DNA of 64,000 nucleotides from Halorubrum sodomense (GTDB lineage: Archaea; Halobacteriota; Halobacteria; Halobacteriales; Haloferacaceae), in NCBI RefSeq assembly GCF_900111935.1, contig NZ_FOYN01000002.1, forward strand, positions 806,001-870,000, given 5' to 3'. Made by a program: the position numbers and the translations under genes. The notes beneath the pieces were generated by a model. That model searched no databases. It saw nothing but the letters and a program-made list of their open reading frames with translations, and was not told the DNA's origin. Shown here one piece after another: positions 1 to 9,446 of the stretch (within the stretch, counting starts at the first letter, position 1; every line of letters begins with the position of its first letter).

Positions 1-129
1 CGGACGTACATAGAGAGCCGTACGAGACCGGAAGTGAAAAGCGGTTCCCCGACGGCCGTTTCCGTTCGCGTCTCGGTCGCCGTTTCCCCCGACTGCGACG
101 CCGGGGTTGGTCTCGACGCGCGTCGGCAC

Positions 130-195
130 CGGCTCGCGTTTGCTCGGTTCGCGCGTCCGCATCGGCTCGCGTTTGCTCGGTTCGCGCGTCCGCAT
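130..195. repeat. 33-bp perfect tandem duplication upstream of the ligase gene
   Basis: Two exact head-to-tail copies (130-162 and 163-195) beginning CGGCTCGCGTTTGCTCGG lie just before the ligase gene. No start codon or promoter patch appears inside the unit; the T-rich patch likely to act as TATA element (around 201-208) is downstream. It looks like a local duplication, not a mobile element. Confidence 0.85.
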
Positions 196-233
196 CGGGC
201 CGCTTTTGCCCGGCGGCCGCCGACCCGACGCGT

Positions 234-2042
234 ATGGAGTTCGCCGCGCTGGCGGAACGGGCGGAAGGGGTGGCCGCGAACGACGGCGACATCGAGACGA
301 CCCTCGCCGTCGCAGAGCTGCTCGCGGACGCCGGCGCCGCGGGAGGCGTTGAGGGCGACGGCCCGACCGACGACCTCCCCGTCGTCGTTCGGTTCCTCCT
401 CGGACGCGTCTTCCCGGCCCACGACACCCGGACCCTCGACGTCGGGCCGGCGCGCTGCCGCGAGGCGATCGCCCGCGCCGCGGGCCCGAACGTCTCCGCG
501 GCCGACGTCGAAGACCGCCTCGCGGAGCGCGGCGAGATCGGCGCCGTCGCGGCCGCGTACGACTTCGGCGGGCAGCGGGGACTCGCCGCGTTCGGGAGCG
601 GCCGCGACGCGCTCACCGCGGCCGCGGTCGACGAGGCGCTTCGCGGGCTGGCGGCCGAGAGCGGCGACGGGAGCGAGTCGCGCAAGGAGGACGCGCTGTT
701 CGGGCTGTTCACTCGGTGTTCACCGAGCGAGGCGGCGTTCCTCGCCCGACTCGTCCTCGGCGAGATGCGGCTCGGCGTCGGCGAGGGGACGGTCCGGGAC
801 GCGATCGCGGAGGCGTTCCTCGCGTCGCCCGGGGGGTCCGAGGCGGAGTCAGACGCGGAGGACGAGCCCGAACTCCGCGCGTCCGCGGAAGCGGTCGCGG
901 CCGTCGAGCGCGCGCTCCAGGTGACGAACGACTACGGCCGGGTGGCGGTGCGCGCCCGCGACGAGGGGACCGCTGGCCTCCGCGGGGAGTCGCTTCGCGT
1001 CGGCCGGCCGGTCCAGGCGATGCTCGCGCAGGCGGGCACCGCGGTCGACGCCGTCGACTCCTTCGGCGAGGTCGCCGTCGAGACGAAGTTCGACGGCGCT
1101 CGCGTCCAGGTCCACTACGCGCCGGCCGACGCCGGGCCGGGGAGAACCGAGGGGCTCGGGCCGCGGCTCTACTCGCGGAACATGGACGACGTGACCGGGG
1201 CGCTCCCGGAGATCGTCGAGTACGTCGCCGATCGCGTCGACGTCCCGATCATCCTCGACGGTGAGGTCGTCGCGGTCGACGACGACGGCGACCCGCTCCC
1301 GTTCCAGGAGGTGCTCCGTCGGTTCCGGCGGAAGCACGACGTCGACCGCATGCGCGACGCCGTCTCGCTGCGCTTTCACGCCTTCGACTGCCTCCACGCC
1401 GACGGCGACGACCTGCTCGATCGCCCCCTCCGCGACCGCCACGACCGGCTCCGGGCGGTCCTGTCCGACGCGGCCGCGGACCTCACGCTCGCGGATGACC
1501 CGGAAGCCGTCGCGGCCGAGGAGCGGGCCGCCCTCGACGCGGGCCACGAAGGGGTCATGCTGAAGAATCCCGAGGCGGCGTACACCCCCGGCGACCGCGG
1601 GCGCGACTGGCTGAAGCGCAAGCCGGACGTGGAGACGCTCGACGCGGTCGTCGTCGGCGCCGAGTGGGGCGAAGGGCGCCGCGCGGAGCTGTTCGGCACG
1701 TTCCTGCTCGCGGTTCGCGCGGACGACACCGACCCCGACGGCGACGACCCCGCGCCCGCGGGCTACGCCACGGTCGGCAAGGTGGCCACGGGGATCACCG
1801 ACGAGGCGCTCGCGGACCTCACGGAGCGGCTGGAGCCGCAGGTCGTCGACGAGGCGGGGACGACGGTCGCGTTCGACCCCGAACTGGTGGTCGAGGTGGG
1901 CTACGAGGAGATCCAGACCTCCCCGACGTACTCGGCCGGCTACGCCCTCCGCTTCCCCCGGTTCGTCGGCGTCCGCGAGGACAAGGGCGTCGACGACGCC
2001 GACTCGCTCGCGCGGGTCCGCCGGCTCGCCGGCGAGGAGTGA
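234..2042 (+). CDS. lig: ATP-dependent DNA ligase
   Basis: Seals nicks in double-stranded DNA during lagging-strand synthesis and repair, using ATP through an enzyme-AMP intermediate. The 602-residue product has the archaeal/eukaryal layout: N-terminal DNA-binding domain (about 1-225), adenylation domain, C-terminal OB domain. The nucleotidyltransferase motif TKFDGARVQVH places the AMP-accepting lysine at residue 285. Further motifs are LYSRNMDD, ILDGEVVAVD, FDCLH, EGVMLKN and DWLKRKPD, all in the expected order. The ATG at 234 follows a CTTTT patch about 28 bases upstream, fitting a leaderless transcript. Length matches archaeal Lig. No anomaly is seen. Confidence 0.96.
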   Translation: MEFAALAERAEGVAANDGDIETTLAVAELLADAGAAGGVEGDGPTDDLPVVVRFLLGRVFPAHDTRTLDVGPARCREAIARAAGPNVSAADVEDRLAERGEIGAVAAAYDFGGQRGLAAFGSGRDALTAAAVDEALRGLAAESGDGSESRKEDALFGLFTRCSPSEAAFLARLVLGEMRLGVGEGTVRDAIAEAFLASPGGSEAESDAEDEPELRASAEAVAAVERALQVTNDYGRVAVRARDEGTAGLRGESLRVGRPVQAMLAQAGTAVDAVDSFGEVAVETKFDGARVQVHYAPADAGPGRTEGLGPRLYSRNMDDVTGALPEIVEYVADRVDVPIILDGEVVAVDDDGDPLPFQEVLRRFRRKHDVDRMRDAVSLRFHAFDCLHADGDDLLDRPLRDRHDRLRAVLSDAAADLTLADDPEAVAAEERAALDAGHEGVMLKNPEAAYTPGDRGRDWLKRKPDVETLDAVVVGAEWGEGRRAELFGTFLLAVRADDTDPDGDDPAPAGYATVGKVATGITDEALADLTERLEPQVVDEAGTTVAFDPELVVEVGYEEIQTSPTYSAGYALRFPRFVGVREDKGVDDADSLARVRRLAGEE

Positions 2043-2135
2043 GCGGGGCGCTGGGGCGAGCCGCGACGGCGACGGCCCCGCACGCGCCGTGCCGCCACGC
2101 GAAACCCCTTGACCCTCGGGCGCGTACGATTGGGT

Positions 2136-2999
2136 ATGCCAGGTCCGCTCGGCGACGCGACGCGGCGCGACCTCACCGACGCGGCCGCCGACCGGCTCGC
2201 GACCGAGGGGTTCGAGGTCGCCCGCCCGGAGAGCGGCGCCGAGCCGCCGGCGGTCGCGACCCGCGGCGACGACCGGATCGCGGTGGAGCCGCTCGCCGCG
2301 GACGACGCCACGCCCGTCGTGATCGCCTCTCGGCTCGGTCACGCCCTCGACCGCGACCGCCGCGTCCTGTTCGTCGCCCGCGACGCCGACACCGCGACCG
2401 CCGTGCGCGACCTCCTCGCCGATCCGCCGCTGCTCGCCGCCCGGACCGACGGCCGCCGAACCTTCCACCTCGGCCCGGACCGGGTCCCGGTCTCCGGCGG
2501 GGGTTACGCCTGCGTCCGCGCCGAGGGGCTCGGCGACCCGACGTTCGCGTGGCGGGAGACGGACACCCCCGCCGGCCCCGTCCCGGCCCACCCCGACGTG
2601 GACGCTGCGGCCGTCGACGACGACGGTCGGCCCACGGTCCCGCGGCTCGTCTGCGAGGCCGACGGAGAGGCGGTCGCCGTCCTCGCGGGCGTCGACAGCC
2701 TCCGGACCCCGCCGGACGACGCGTTCCCCTTCGCGTACCGCCGGGATCCTGACGACAAGCGGTTTCGCGTCCGGCGCGGCGACGACGGGACCGTCGTCGA
2801 GACGGTCGGCGGGTTCGCCGCGCTGCGCGAGGCGGGGTACCTTCCGATTCCGATGCCCTTGGTTCCGGAACACGCGCTGGGGCGCTCGCTCGACGACGAG
2901 GCGCTCGCGGCGGCGTGGGACCTCTCCGTGATCGACGGCGCGGACGCCGAGGAGGTCGACGGCGTCGACCGCGGCGCCGAGCGCGACCGCGACCGATAG
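2136..2999 (+). CDS. Conserved haloarchaeal hypothetical protein
   Basis: A 287-residue acidic soluble protein with no signal peptide or membrane segment. The N-terminal ~35 residues (RDLTDAAADRLATEGFEV) look like a helix-strand motif. The middle (ASRLGHALDRDRRVLFVARDA) resembles a P-loop-less alpha/beta core, and the C-terminal part contains PVSGGGYACVRAEG and PFAYRRDPDDKRFRVRRGDDG. I do not recognise a named domain. The in-frame TTG at 2109 is an alternative start, but the ATG at 2136 gives the more protein-like N-terminus. It lies between the ligase and an MBL-fold gene, all on the same strand. Confidence 0.8.
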   Translation: MPGPLGDATRRDLTDAAADRLATEGFEVARPESGAEPPAVATRGDDRIAVEPLAADDATPVVIASRLGHALDRDRRVLFVARDADTATAVRDLLADPPLLAARTDGRRTFHLGPDRVPVSGGGYACVRAEGLGDPTFAWRETDTPAGPVPAHPDVDAAAVDDDGRPTVPRLVCEADGEAVAVLAGVDSLRTPPDDAFPFAYRRDPDDKRFRVRRGDDGTVVETVGGFAALREAGYLPIPMPLVPEHALGRSLDDEALAAAWDLSVIDGADAEEVDGVDRGAERDRDR

Positions 3000-3034
3000 C
3001 CACCCTCAAGGCGCCCGCGGCCGCAGACGGTGAC

Positions 3035-3769
3035 ATGACGGTCCGCTACGAGGAGCTCGCGGTGGAGTGGCTCGGCTACGCGACGGCGCGGCTGGAGACC
3101 GACGACGGGCCGGTGGTCTACACCGATCCCGGCCGCTACGGCGTCCTCGACGACTACTGGGCGCGCGACGGCGACCTCGTGGTCGTCACCCACGACCACC
3201 ACTACGACAGCGACGGGATCCGGTCGGTCGCGAGCGAGGACGCGACGCTCGTGGTCTACGACGCGGTCGACCCCGCCGGTATCGACCGCGACGTGGAGCC
3301 GATCGACGCGCTCGCGGCCGACTACGAGGTGGTCCGCGTCGGGGAGGAGGAGCGCGTCGACGTCGACACGCCCGCCGGCGAGGTGCGGGTGTGGTCCGTC
3401 CCCGCCCACAACGACCCCGAGGGACCGAACGCCGACGCCGACGGCTCCGTCGCGCACCCGCCCGGGTTCGGCTGCGGCTTCCTGTTCTCGCTCGGCGGCC
3501 GCACCGTCTTCTGGCCCGGCGACTCGGACGCGCTGGACGGGTTCGCCGAGCTCGACGTCTCCGTCTTCCTCGCGAACATCGGCGGCGGCGGCATCGTCTC
3601 CGACCGCAACGAGGCCGCCGACATCGCTGAGGCGATGGCTCCCGACCTCGTCGTGCCGATCCACTACGACACCTTCGACCTGCTGGAGGCCGACGGGGAG
3701 GCGTTCGCCGGCGACGTGGCGAGCCGGTCGATCCCCGTCGCGCTCGACGCTCGCTCGGCGAACCAGTAG
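3035..3769 (+). CDS. Metallo-beta-lactamase-fold metal-dependent hydrolase (UlaG-like)
   Basis: Predicted cytoplasmic metal-dependent hydrolase of 244 residues. Visible MBL-fold features are the strand WLGYATARLE near the start, the metal motif THDHHYDSDG (about residues 52-61), VPAHND (about 124-129), FWPGDSD (about 157-163, third metal ligand) and the C-terminal VPIHYDTF. This pattern matches the UlaG / L-ascorbate-6-phosphate lactonase-like branch common in archaea, where substrates are mostly unknown. The ATG at 3035 is chosen because the preceding in-frame sequence is Arg-rich, unlike a haloarchaeal protein. It begins 36 bases after the upstream hypothetical gene and may be co-transcribed. 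Confidence 0.88.
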   Translation: MTVRYEELAVEWLGYATARLETDDGPVVYTDPGRYGVLDDYWARDGDLVVVTHDHHYDSDGIRSVASEDATLVVYDAVDPAGIDRDVEPIDALAADYEVVRVGEEERVDVDTPAGEVRVWSVPAHNDPEGPNADADGSVAHPPGFGCGFLFSLGGRTVFWPGDSDALDGFAELDVSVFLANIGGGGIVSDRNEAADIAEAMAPDLVVPIHYDTFDLLEADGEAFAGDVASRSIPVALDARSANQ

Positions 3770-3777
3770 TCGGCCCG

Positions 3778-3851
3778 GCGGCCGCCGTCGGATCGGACCG
3801 GCTGGCGGCCGCCGTCGGATCAGACCGGCTGGCGGCCCCCGTCGGATCGGG
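3778..3851. repeat. 27-bp tandem repeat, about 2.7 copies
   Basis: Units at 3778-3804 and 3805-3831 differ by a single base, and a partial third copy follows at 3832-3851. The unit begins GCGGCCGCCGTCGGATCGG. It fills most of the space between the MBL-fold gene and gshA and codes for nothing visible. Confidence 0.85.
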
Positions 3852-3906
3852 AAGGCGCTCTCGCGGTCGGAGGCCTTTTCACGTCGCCGCGTCCTTGCCC
3901 GGTCGC

Positions 3907-5484
3907 ATGACCACCGAGTCCGCGCTCGCCGACGGGGTCCGGGAGGCGCTTTCGGTCGACGCCGAGGCGTTCGCCGAGCGCGCGGCCGAGGAGGCCGAGA
4001 TCGTCAAACAGGAGCTTCGCGACGGCTCCTTCGACAACCACCAGTCGATCGTCGGCTTCGAGTACGAGTTCTACGCGGTCGGCGACGGGCGGTGGAGCGA
4101 GGAGTCGCGGGCGGGCGAGTACGCGCTGATGCGCGTGCCCCGCCGGATGCTGGAGCTGATGGGGTTCGAGAAGGAGCTGGGGCTCCACAACGCCGAGATG
4201 TGTACGAGCCCGCAGCCGCTCTCCGACCACGGCCTCGGAGCGCAGCTCGCAGAGGTCCGCGCCCGGCTGGAGGCCGCGGAGAACACCGCCGGCGTCGAGG
4301 GGATGCGGCTCGTCTCCGACGGGCTCTGGACCATCCCGCCGGCGGGCGAGACCGCCCGCGAGTACCTCACCGACAGCGTCGAGGTCGACGGCGTCGTCGT
4401 CGCGGTCAACATGAGCGACGCGGTGCGGTATCACGCGATGGCCAACACGCGCCGGGAGGGTCGGGACGATTCCGGTGACGGCCCCACGGTCACGCTCGAC
4501 GCGCCGGGCGTGTCGCTGGCGGCGGAGACGGTGATGCCCGAGAGCCTCATCACGTCGATTCAGCCGCACTACCAGGTGACGCACGCCGAGACGCTCCCGC
4601 GGCACTTCCGGTACGCGCTCCGGATCGCCGGCCCGCTGCTGGCGCTCGGCGCCAACTCCCCCTTCTTCCCGCCGGCGCTGTACGACGACGACTGGGACGG
4701 CGAGCGCGCCCTCGCCGAGGGGGCGACCGCGAACCGAATCCACGTGTTCGAGTCGGTCCTCAACGCCCGGACCGACGCCGACAAGGTCCGGTTCCCGCGG
4801 GACTTCCACGACGTCGAGACCGCGGTCGACCGAATCGCGAGCGACGAGACGCTGATACCCATGCCCGACCCGGGCGGCAGCGACCGGTTCGACGACGCGT
4901 TCGCGACGTTCCGAACGAAACACGGCAGCTACTGGCGGTGGGTTCGTCCCGTCTTCGAGGGGTCGAGTCGCTCGGCCGCCAACGCTCGGATCGAGTTCCG
5001 ACCGATCCCGGGCCAGCCCACGGTCCGCGACTCCATCGCGTTTCAGGGCGTGTTCGCGGGGCTGATGCAGTCGCTCGCCCAGCGGGAACACCCCGTCATC
5101 GGGCTCGACTGGGAGACCGCCCGCGACAACTTCTACGCCGCGGTCGCGGACGGGCTCGACGCAGAGATGGAGTGGATCGGCCGCGACGGGGAGCCCACGA
5201 CCGACACCGACGAACTGTACGCGGACCTCCTCGACCACGCGGAGGCCGGACTCCGGACCGCCGGCTGCGCCCCCGACGAGGCCGCCGAATGGGTGGCCCC
5301 GCTCCGCTGGCGAGTCGCGAACCGCACGACCCCGGCGAGCTGGAAGCGAGACCGGGTCCGCGCCCGGCTCGACGACGGCGACGACTTCGAGACCGCGGTC
5401 CACGACACCCAGCGCGAGTACGTCCGCCAGCAGGCCGATACCCTCATCGACGGCGGCTTCTCGGCGTGGGCTGACGACGCCTGA
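3907..5484 (+). CDS. gshA: Glutamate-cysteine ligase (gamma-glutamylcysteine synthetase)
   Basis: Joins glutamate and cysteine with ATP to form gamma-glutamylcysteine, the main low-molecular-weight thiol of haloarchaea. The 525-residue product has the GCS2-type start FEYEFYAV (about 46-53), acidic metal-binding clusters, HNAEMCTSPQPL (about 97-108) and the core SLITSIQPHYQVTHAETLPRHFR. The C-terminal half includes NARIEFRPIPGQPTVRDS, which carries substrate contacts. The ATG at 3907 is preceded by a CCTTTTCAC patch about 28 bases upstream, suggesting a leaderless mRNA. No downstream glutathione synthetase gene is present, as expected if gamma-glutamylcysteine is the end product. Confidence 0.9.
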   Translation: MTTESALADGVREALSVDAEAFAERAAEEAEIVKQELRDGSFDNHQSIVGFEYEFYAVGDGRWSEESRAGEYALMRVPRRMLELMGFEKELGLHNAEMCTSPQPLSDHGLGAQLAEVRARLEAAENTAGVEGMRLVSDGLWTIPPAGETAREYLTDSVEVDGVVVAVNMSDAVRYHAMANTRREGRDDSGDGPTVTLDAPGVSLAAETVMPESLITSIQPHYQVTHAETLPRHFRYALRIAGPLLALGANSPFFPPALYDDDWDGERALAEGATANRIHVFESVLNARTDADKVRFPRDFHDVETAVDRIASDETLIPMPDPGGSDRFDDAFATFRTKHGSYWRWVRPVFEGSSRSAANARIEFRPIPGQPTVRDSIAFQGVFAGLMQSLAQREHPVIGLDWETARDNFYAAVADGLDAEMEWIGRDGEPTTDTDELYADLLDHAEAGLRTAGCAPDEAAEWVAPLRWRVANRTTPASWKRDRVRARLDDGDDFETAVHDTQREYVRQQADTLIDGGFSAWADDA

Positions 5485-5571
5485 TCTCGCAGCCGCGACC
5501 AGGCTCTCGGAACCGGCCGCCCCGCGACCGCGACACAGTACAGTTATCGGCGCGCCGCGTCATCCGTCGGT

Positions 5572-6018
5572 ATGGACGATGACGAGCTGATCGCCGCGGC
5601 GCGCGACGCCTTAGCGGCCGCCCACGTCCCGTACTCCGAGTACCGCGTCGGCGCCGCGCTCCGGACCGCCGACGGCACCGTCTACACCGGCTGTAACATC
5701 GAGAACGCGAACTACTCCAACAGCCTCCACGCCGAGGAGGTCGCAATGGCGGAGGCGGTGAAGAACGGTCACCGCGAGTTCGACCGGATCGCGGTCTCCT
5801 CCGGCGTCCGCGACGGCGTCACGCCCTGCGGGATGTGCCGGCAGACGCTCGCGGAGTTCGCGGCCGACGACCTCGTCGTCGCCTGCGACGAGGGCGACGA
5901 CGCGGTCACGGAGTACACGCTGGGCGAACTGCTCCCGAACACCATCTCCGAGGGGACGCTCGACGACGCGGCGGCGACCGCGGCCGACGCGGCCGACGGC
6001 GACCCGGAAGCGAACTGA
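5572..6018 (+). CDS. cdd: Cytidine deaminase
   Basis: Hydrolytically deaminates cytidine and deoxycytidine to uridine and deoxyuridine in pyrimidine salvage. The 148-residue protein has the zinc motifs HAEE (in NSLHAEEVAM, about 50-59) and PCGMCRQ (about 85-91), and the substrate-binding GCNIENANY. Length fits the homotetrameric class, with an acidic Ala/Asp-rich tail of about 25 residues. It is followed about 200 bases later by uridine phosphorylase, so the two form a consecutive salvage route from cytidine to uracil. A TATA-like ACAGTTATC lies about 26-30 bases before the ATG. Confidence 0.95.
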   Translation: MDDDELIAAARDALAAAHVPYSEYRVGAALRTADGTVYTGCNIENANYSNSLHAEEVAMAEAVKNGHREFDRIAVSSGVRDGVTPCGMCRQTLAEFAADDLVVACDEGDDAVTEYTLGELLPNTISEGTLDDAAATAADAADGDPEAN

Positions 6019-6215
6019 CGCGGCGCGGGCGACGCGTCGGCCGCGCCGCGGATCTCGGTCCGGCATTCTCGCCGGCGTTACGGGGGGCGGGGGCCGACCG
6101 CGACTCAGATCCCACCGCCGTGCCACGCCGCCGGAGATGTGCGAGCCGGTCGATAAGGTGCCGTCCCCGTCGCGAGCCGGAACTGGTTTGAGACGGCTCC
6201 TCCAACCGCGGGGAC

Positions 6216-7067
6216 ATGACCGACGAACCCGACGCGGACTCCCCGGCCGCCGACGCCGAGAGCGAGGACCCGAACGACGGCGCCGGCTACCACGTCGAGG
6301 CCGCGCCCGAAGACGTCGCGAACGCGGTCCTCCTCCCGGGGAACCCGGAGCGCGTCGACAAGATCACGGCGCTGTGGGACGAGTCCGAGGAGGTCGCGCG
6401 CCACCGCGAGTACCGCACCGCGACCGGGAGCTACGACGGGGCCCCGATCTCCGTCACCTCCACCGGGATCGGCTCGCCGTCGGCCGCCATCGCGGTCGAG
6501 GAGCTCGCGCGCGTCGGCGTCGACACGTTCATTCGGGTCGGGTCCTGCGGCGCGATCCAGCCGGAGATGGACGTGGGGGACCTGGTGATCACGACCGGCG
6601 GCGTCCGACAGGAGGGGACGAGCGACGAGTACGTCCGCGAGGACTACCCCGCGACCGCCGACGGCGAGGTCGTCTCCGCGCTCGTCGCCGCCGCCGAGCG
6701 ACTCGGTCACGACTACCACACCGGCGTCACGATGAGCGCCGACTCCTTCTACGCCGGGCAGGGTCGCGCCGGGTTCGAAGGGTTCGAGGCCGCCGGCTCG
6801 GACGAACTGGTCGCGGAGCTTCAGAACGCGAACGTGAAGAACATCGAGATGGAGGCGTCCGCGATCCTCACGATCGCGAACGTGTACGGCCTCCGGGCCG
6901 GCGCGGTCTGCTCCGTCTACGCGAACCGGATCACCGGCGAGTTCCGGACGGAGGGCGAGTCGCGCGCGGCCGAGACCGCGAGCCTGGCGGTGAAGCTGCT
7001 CGCGCGGATGGACGAGGTGAAACGCGAGGCGGGCGCGGACCGCTGGCACGCCGGTCTCTCGCTGTAG
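6216..7067 (+). CDS. udp: Uridine phosphorylase (PNP/UDP phosphorylase family)
   Basis: Splits uridine with phosphate into uracil and ribose-1-phosphate. The 283-residue product carries the family-1 nucleoside phosphorylase signatures LLPGNPERVDKI (about 44-55), TSTGIGSPSAAIAVEEL (about 88-104), RVGSCGAIQPEMDVGDLVI (about 110-128) and the ribose-contact motif NIEMEASAI (about 210-218). An acidic N-terminal extension of about 25 residues precedes the domain. The position after cytidine deaminase supports uridine as substrate, although the family also contains purine nucleoside phosphorylases. Confidence 0.9.
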   Translation: MTDEPDADSPAADAESEDPNDGAGYHVEAAPEDVANAVLLPGNPERVDKITALWDESEEVARHREYRTATGSYDGAPISVTSTGIGSPSAAIAVEELARVGVDTFIRVGSCGAIQPEMDVGDLVITTGGVRQEGTSDEYVREDYPATADGEVVSALVAAAERLGHDYHTGVTMSADSFYAGQGRAGFEGFEAAGSDELVAELQNANVKNIEMEASAILTIANVYGLRAGAVCSVYANRITGEFRTEGESRAAETASLAVKLLARMDEVKREAGADRWHAGLSL

Positions 7068-7145
7068 CGGGCTCGTGTCCGCGCTGCGTTCGCGATACGC
7101 GACCGTTCCAAAGCGACTTTATCTGCGCACCGCGGAGCTACACGC

Positions 7146-8327
7146 ATGAGTACACAGGTCGTCGTCGTCGGCTCCGGGTACGCCGGGGCAGGGGCGGTGA
7201 AGGCGTTCGAAGACGAGGTCGGCGAGGGAGAGGCCGAGCTCACGTGGATCTCGGAACACGACTACCACCTCGTCTTACACGAGGTCCACCGCGCGATCCG
7301 CAACCCCACGGTCGAAGACAAGATCACGATCCCCGTCGACGAGATCAAGTCGGCTCAGTCCGACTTCGTCAAGGGCCGCGTCGTCGACGTCGACACCGAC
7401 GAGCGCGTCGTCGAGACCGACGACGGGACGGCCGTCGACTACGACTACCTCCTCTTGGGCGTCGGCTCAACGACCGCCTTCTTCGGCATCGAGGGGCTCG
7501 AGGAGAACGCCCACCAGCTGAAGGGGCTCGACGACGCCAAGGCGATCCACGAGGATGTCCGCGAGGCGGCCGCCGAGGCGACCCGGTCCGATCCCGTCGA
7601 GGTCATCGTCGGCGGCGCCGGCCTCTCCGGCATCCAGACCGCGGGCGAGATCGCCGAGTACCGCGACAAACACCGCGCGCCGATCGAGATCAAGCTCGTC
7701 GAGGGCCTCGACGAGGTCTTCCCCGGGAACGACCCGCAGATCCAGGGCGCGCTCCGCCAGCGGCTGGAGGACGCGGACGTCGAGATCCTCACCGGCGACT
7801 TCATCTCGAAGGCCGACGAGGACGCGGTCTACCTCGGCGGCGGCGACGACGAGGAACCGGAGGAACTCGGCTACGACGTGCTGATCTGGACCGGCGGCAT
7901 CACGGGCCAGCCCGAGCTGGAGAGCGTCGACGTCGAGAAGGACGACCGCTCGAACCGCGTCCACGCCGGCTCCGACTTCGCCACGAGCGACGACCGCGTG
8001 TTCGCCATCGGCGACACCGCCCTCGTCGAGCAGGGCGACGACGACGTCGCCCCGCCGACCGCGCAGGCCGCCTGGCAGGCCGCCGAGGTCGCGGGCGAGA
8101 ACCTCGCTCGCGCCGCTCGCGGCGCGCCGCTTCGCTCGTGGACCCACAAGGACAAGGGGACCGTCATCTCCGTCGGCGAGGAGGCGGTCGCCCACGACGT
8201 GATGGGCATGCCGATCAAGACGTTCGGCGGCACGCCCGCGAAGCTGCTGAAGAAGGCCATCGCCACGCGCTGGATCAACAAGGTCTCCTCCGCGGGCCGC
8301 GCCGTCGGCGCGTTCGGCGATATGTAA
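7146..8327 (+). CDS. Type II NADH dehydrogenase-like NAD(P)/FAD oxidoreductase
   Basis: Predicted peripheral membrane flavoprotein moving electrons from NADH to quinone without pumping ions. The 393-residue protein starts with the FAD dinucleotide fold VVVGSGYAGAGAVKAF (about 5-20) and has a second fold VIVGGAGLSGIQTAGE (about 153-168) for NAD(P)H. The motif FAIGDTALV (about 285-293) contributes to FAD binding. Sulfide:quinone oxidoreductases share the fold, but the conserved SQR cysteines are not apparent, favouring Ndh-2. A CTTTATCTG patch about 26 bases before the ATG suggests its own promoter. Confidence 0.85.
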   Translation: MSTQVVVVGSGYAGAGAVKAFEDEVGEGEAELTWISEHDYHLVLHEVHRAIRNPTVEDKITIPVDEIKSAQSDFVKGRVVDVDTDERVVETDDGTAVDYDYLLLGVGSTTAFFGIEGLEENAHQLKGLDDAKAIHEDVREAAAEATRSDPVEVIVGGAGLSGIQTAGEIAEYRDKHRAPIEIKLVEGLDEVFPGNDPQIQGALRQRLEDADVEILTGDFISKADEDAVYLGGGDDEEPEELGYDVLIWTGGITGQPELESVDVEKDDRSNRVHAGSDFATSDDRVFAIGDTALVEQGDDDVAPPTAQAAWQAAEVAGENLARAARGAPLRSWTHKDKGTVISVGEEAVAHDVMGMPIKTFGGTPAKLLKKAIATRWINKVSSAGRAVGAFGDM

Positions 8328-8450
8328 GCGCGGGCGACTCCTCTCACCGACGCGGCCTTCGGTTCCGACCTCCGACTCTTCTCGTCGACGAGTCAGTCCC
8401 TTATTCCCGGTAGAACGAGTTCCGAAGCGGCCTGAACCTCGTTTCCGCAG

Positions 8451-8984
8451 TCAGTGCTCGGCCGGCTCGTCGGGCGCTCGCATGTCGTCGATCCGCAGGA
8501 TGAGCGTGTTCGCCGTGTCGTCTTTGCCGTCGACGGTGCCGTCGACGACGAGCTTCGAGAGCGGCGTCGGACCGACGGTGACGCTGTCGCCCTCGTGGAA
8601 GTCGCGGACCGAGCCCTGGACGTGGATCTCGGCGCGACACAGCTCCGGGTGGTGGACGCTGGAGAGGTCGATCCCGTCGACGTTGACGCCTTCGACCTCC
8701 TCGCCCTCGTGGAAGATCGGGACGTCTGCCGGCTCGTCCATGCGCTGGATGTCGAGCGCCTCGTAGGCGTTCGAGGTGGGCTTGTAGCCGCCCTTCGGAC
8801 CGGGTACCCCTTCGACCAGCTGGAGGGCCTTGAGGCTCTGCATCTGGTTTCGGATCGTCCCCGGGTTGCGGTCGACCTCCTCGGCGATCGCCTCGCCTTT
8901 CACGGCGTCCTCCCGTTCCCCGTACAGGTTGATGAGGGCCGTGAGGATGCTCTTCTGGCTCGACGTGAGCTCGATCGATGACAT
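8451..8984 (-). CDS. Winged-helix transcriptional regulator with C-terminal beta domain
   Basis: A 177-residue protein with an N-terminal winged helix: SSQKSILTALINLY, then GEAIAEEVDRNPGTIRNQMQSLKALQLVEGVPGPKGGYKPT (about 8-70), where the second part is the recognition helix and wing. Residues about 75-175 form a separate mostly beta domain (VRDFHEGDSVTVGPTPLSKLVVDGTVDG) with no recognised ligand site. It resembles haloarchaeal proteins loosely labelled TrmB- or Rrf2-like; the target genes are unknown. The promoter patch CATTTAAGC lies about 28 bases upstream, between this gene and the small membrane-protein gene. Confidence 0.82.
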   Translation of the reverse strand: MSSIELTSSQKSILTALINLYGEREDAVKGEAIAEEVDRNPGTIRNQMQSLKALQLVEGVPGPKGGYKPTSNAYEALDIQRMDEPADVPIFHEGEEVEGVNVDGIDLSSVHHPELCRAEIHVQGSVRDFHEGDSVTVGPTPLSKLVVDGTVDGKDDTANTLILRIDDMRAPDEPAEH

Positions 8985-9092
8985 GGTGGCGAATACACCG
9001 CGCCCCCGCTTAAATGCGATGGAACTCTTTTATAAACGATCCCGTGGATTCCGCCTCGACCGCCGGACGCGGTCGATTCCGACCGATCCGGT

Positions 9093-9311
9093 TCACTCGC
9101 CGTGAAGCCGCTTCATCCGGACGTACGCGAGCGGACTCGAGAGCGCGACGACGACGCCGACGCCGATCAGGGCGAGGCCGAGGTCGGGGGCGACGAACGA
9201 GGCCGCGGCGCCGGCGAGTCCGATCGCCGCGCCGGTGAACGCGACCGCGATCGTCGCGCCGATCGGCTCGATGTCGCCGGGATCGACCGAGCGGGGATCG
9301 GAGCTGCTCAT
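9093..9311 (-). CDS. Small two-helix membrane protein
   Basis: A 72-residue protein: an acidic N-terminus (SSSDPRSVDPGDIEPIGAT), two predicted transmembrane helices (about 21-43 and 44-62), then a basic end VRMKRLHGE. The ATG at 9309-9311 is the natural start because upstream in-frame sequence is Arg/Pro-rich. A GTTTTGCGC patch about 28 bases upstream may be the TATA element. Function is unknown. It is transcribed divergently from the arginase gene. Confidence 0.75.
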   Translation of the reverse strand: MSSSDPRSVDPGDIEPIGATIAVAFTGAAIGLAGAAASFVAPDLGLALIGVGVVVALSSPLAYVRMKRLHGE

Positions 9312-9446
9312 ACTCGCTCCGTGGCGGGCCGGGCGCAAAACGGTGTCCGATCCGGCGAGGCGGGCGCGCGGGACCACCGACGGACCGGTGCCGACGGGAG
9401 CGCGTCGATCCCCACCATTGAAGCGCCGGCGCGCCGCGTAGCCGGT

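Noticed and set aside
849-2873. Long minus-strand frame opposite the ligase and next gene
   Set aside because: It spans two real genes and their intergenic gap, has no motif, and is explained by composition.
3778-3851. Possible CRISPR array
   Set aside because: The units are directly adjacent with no spacers; it is a simple tandem duplication. No cas genes are in the window.
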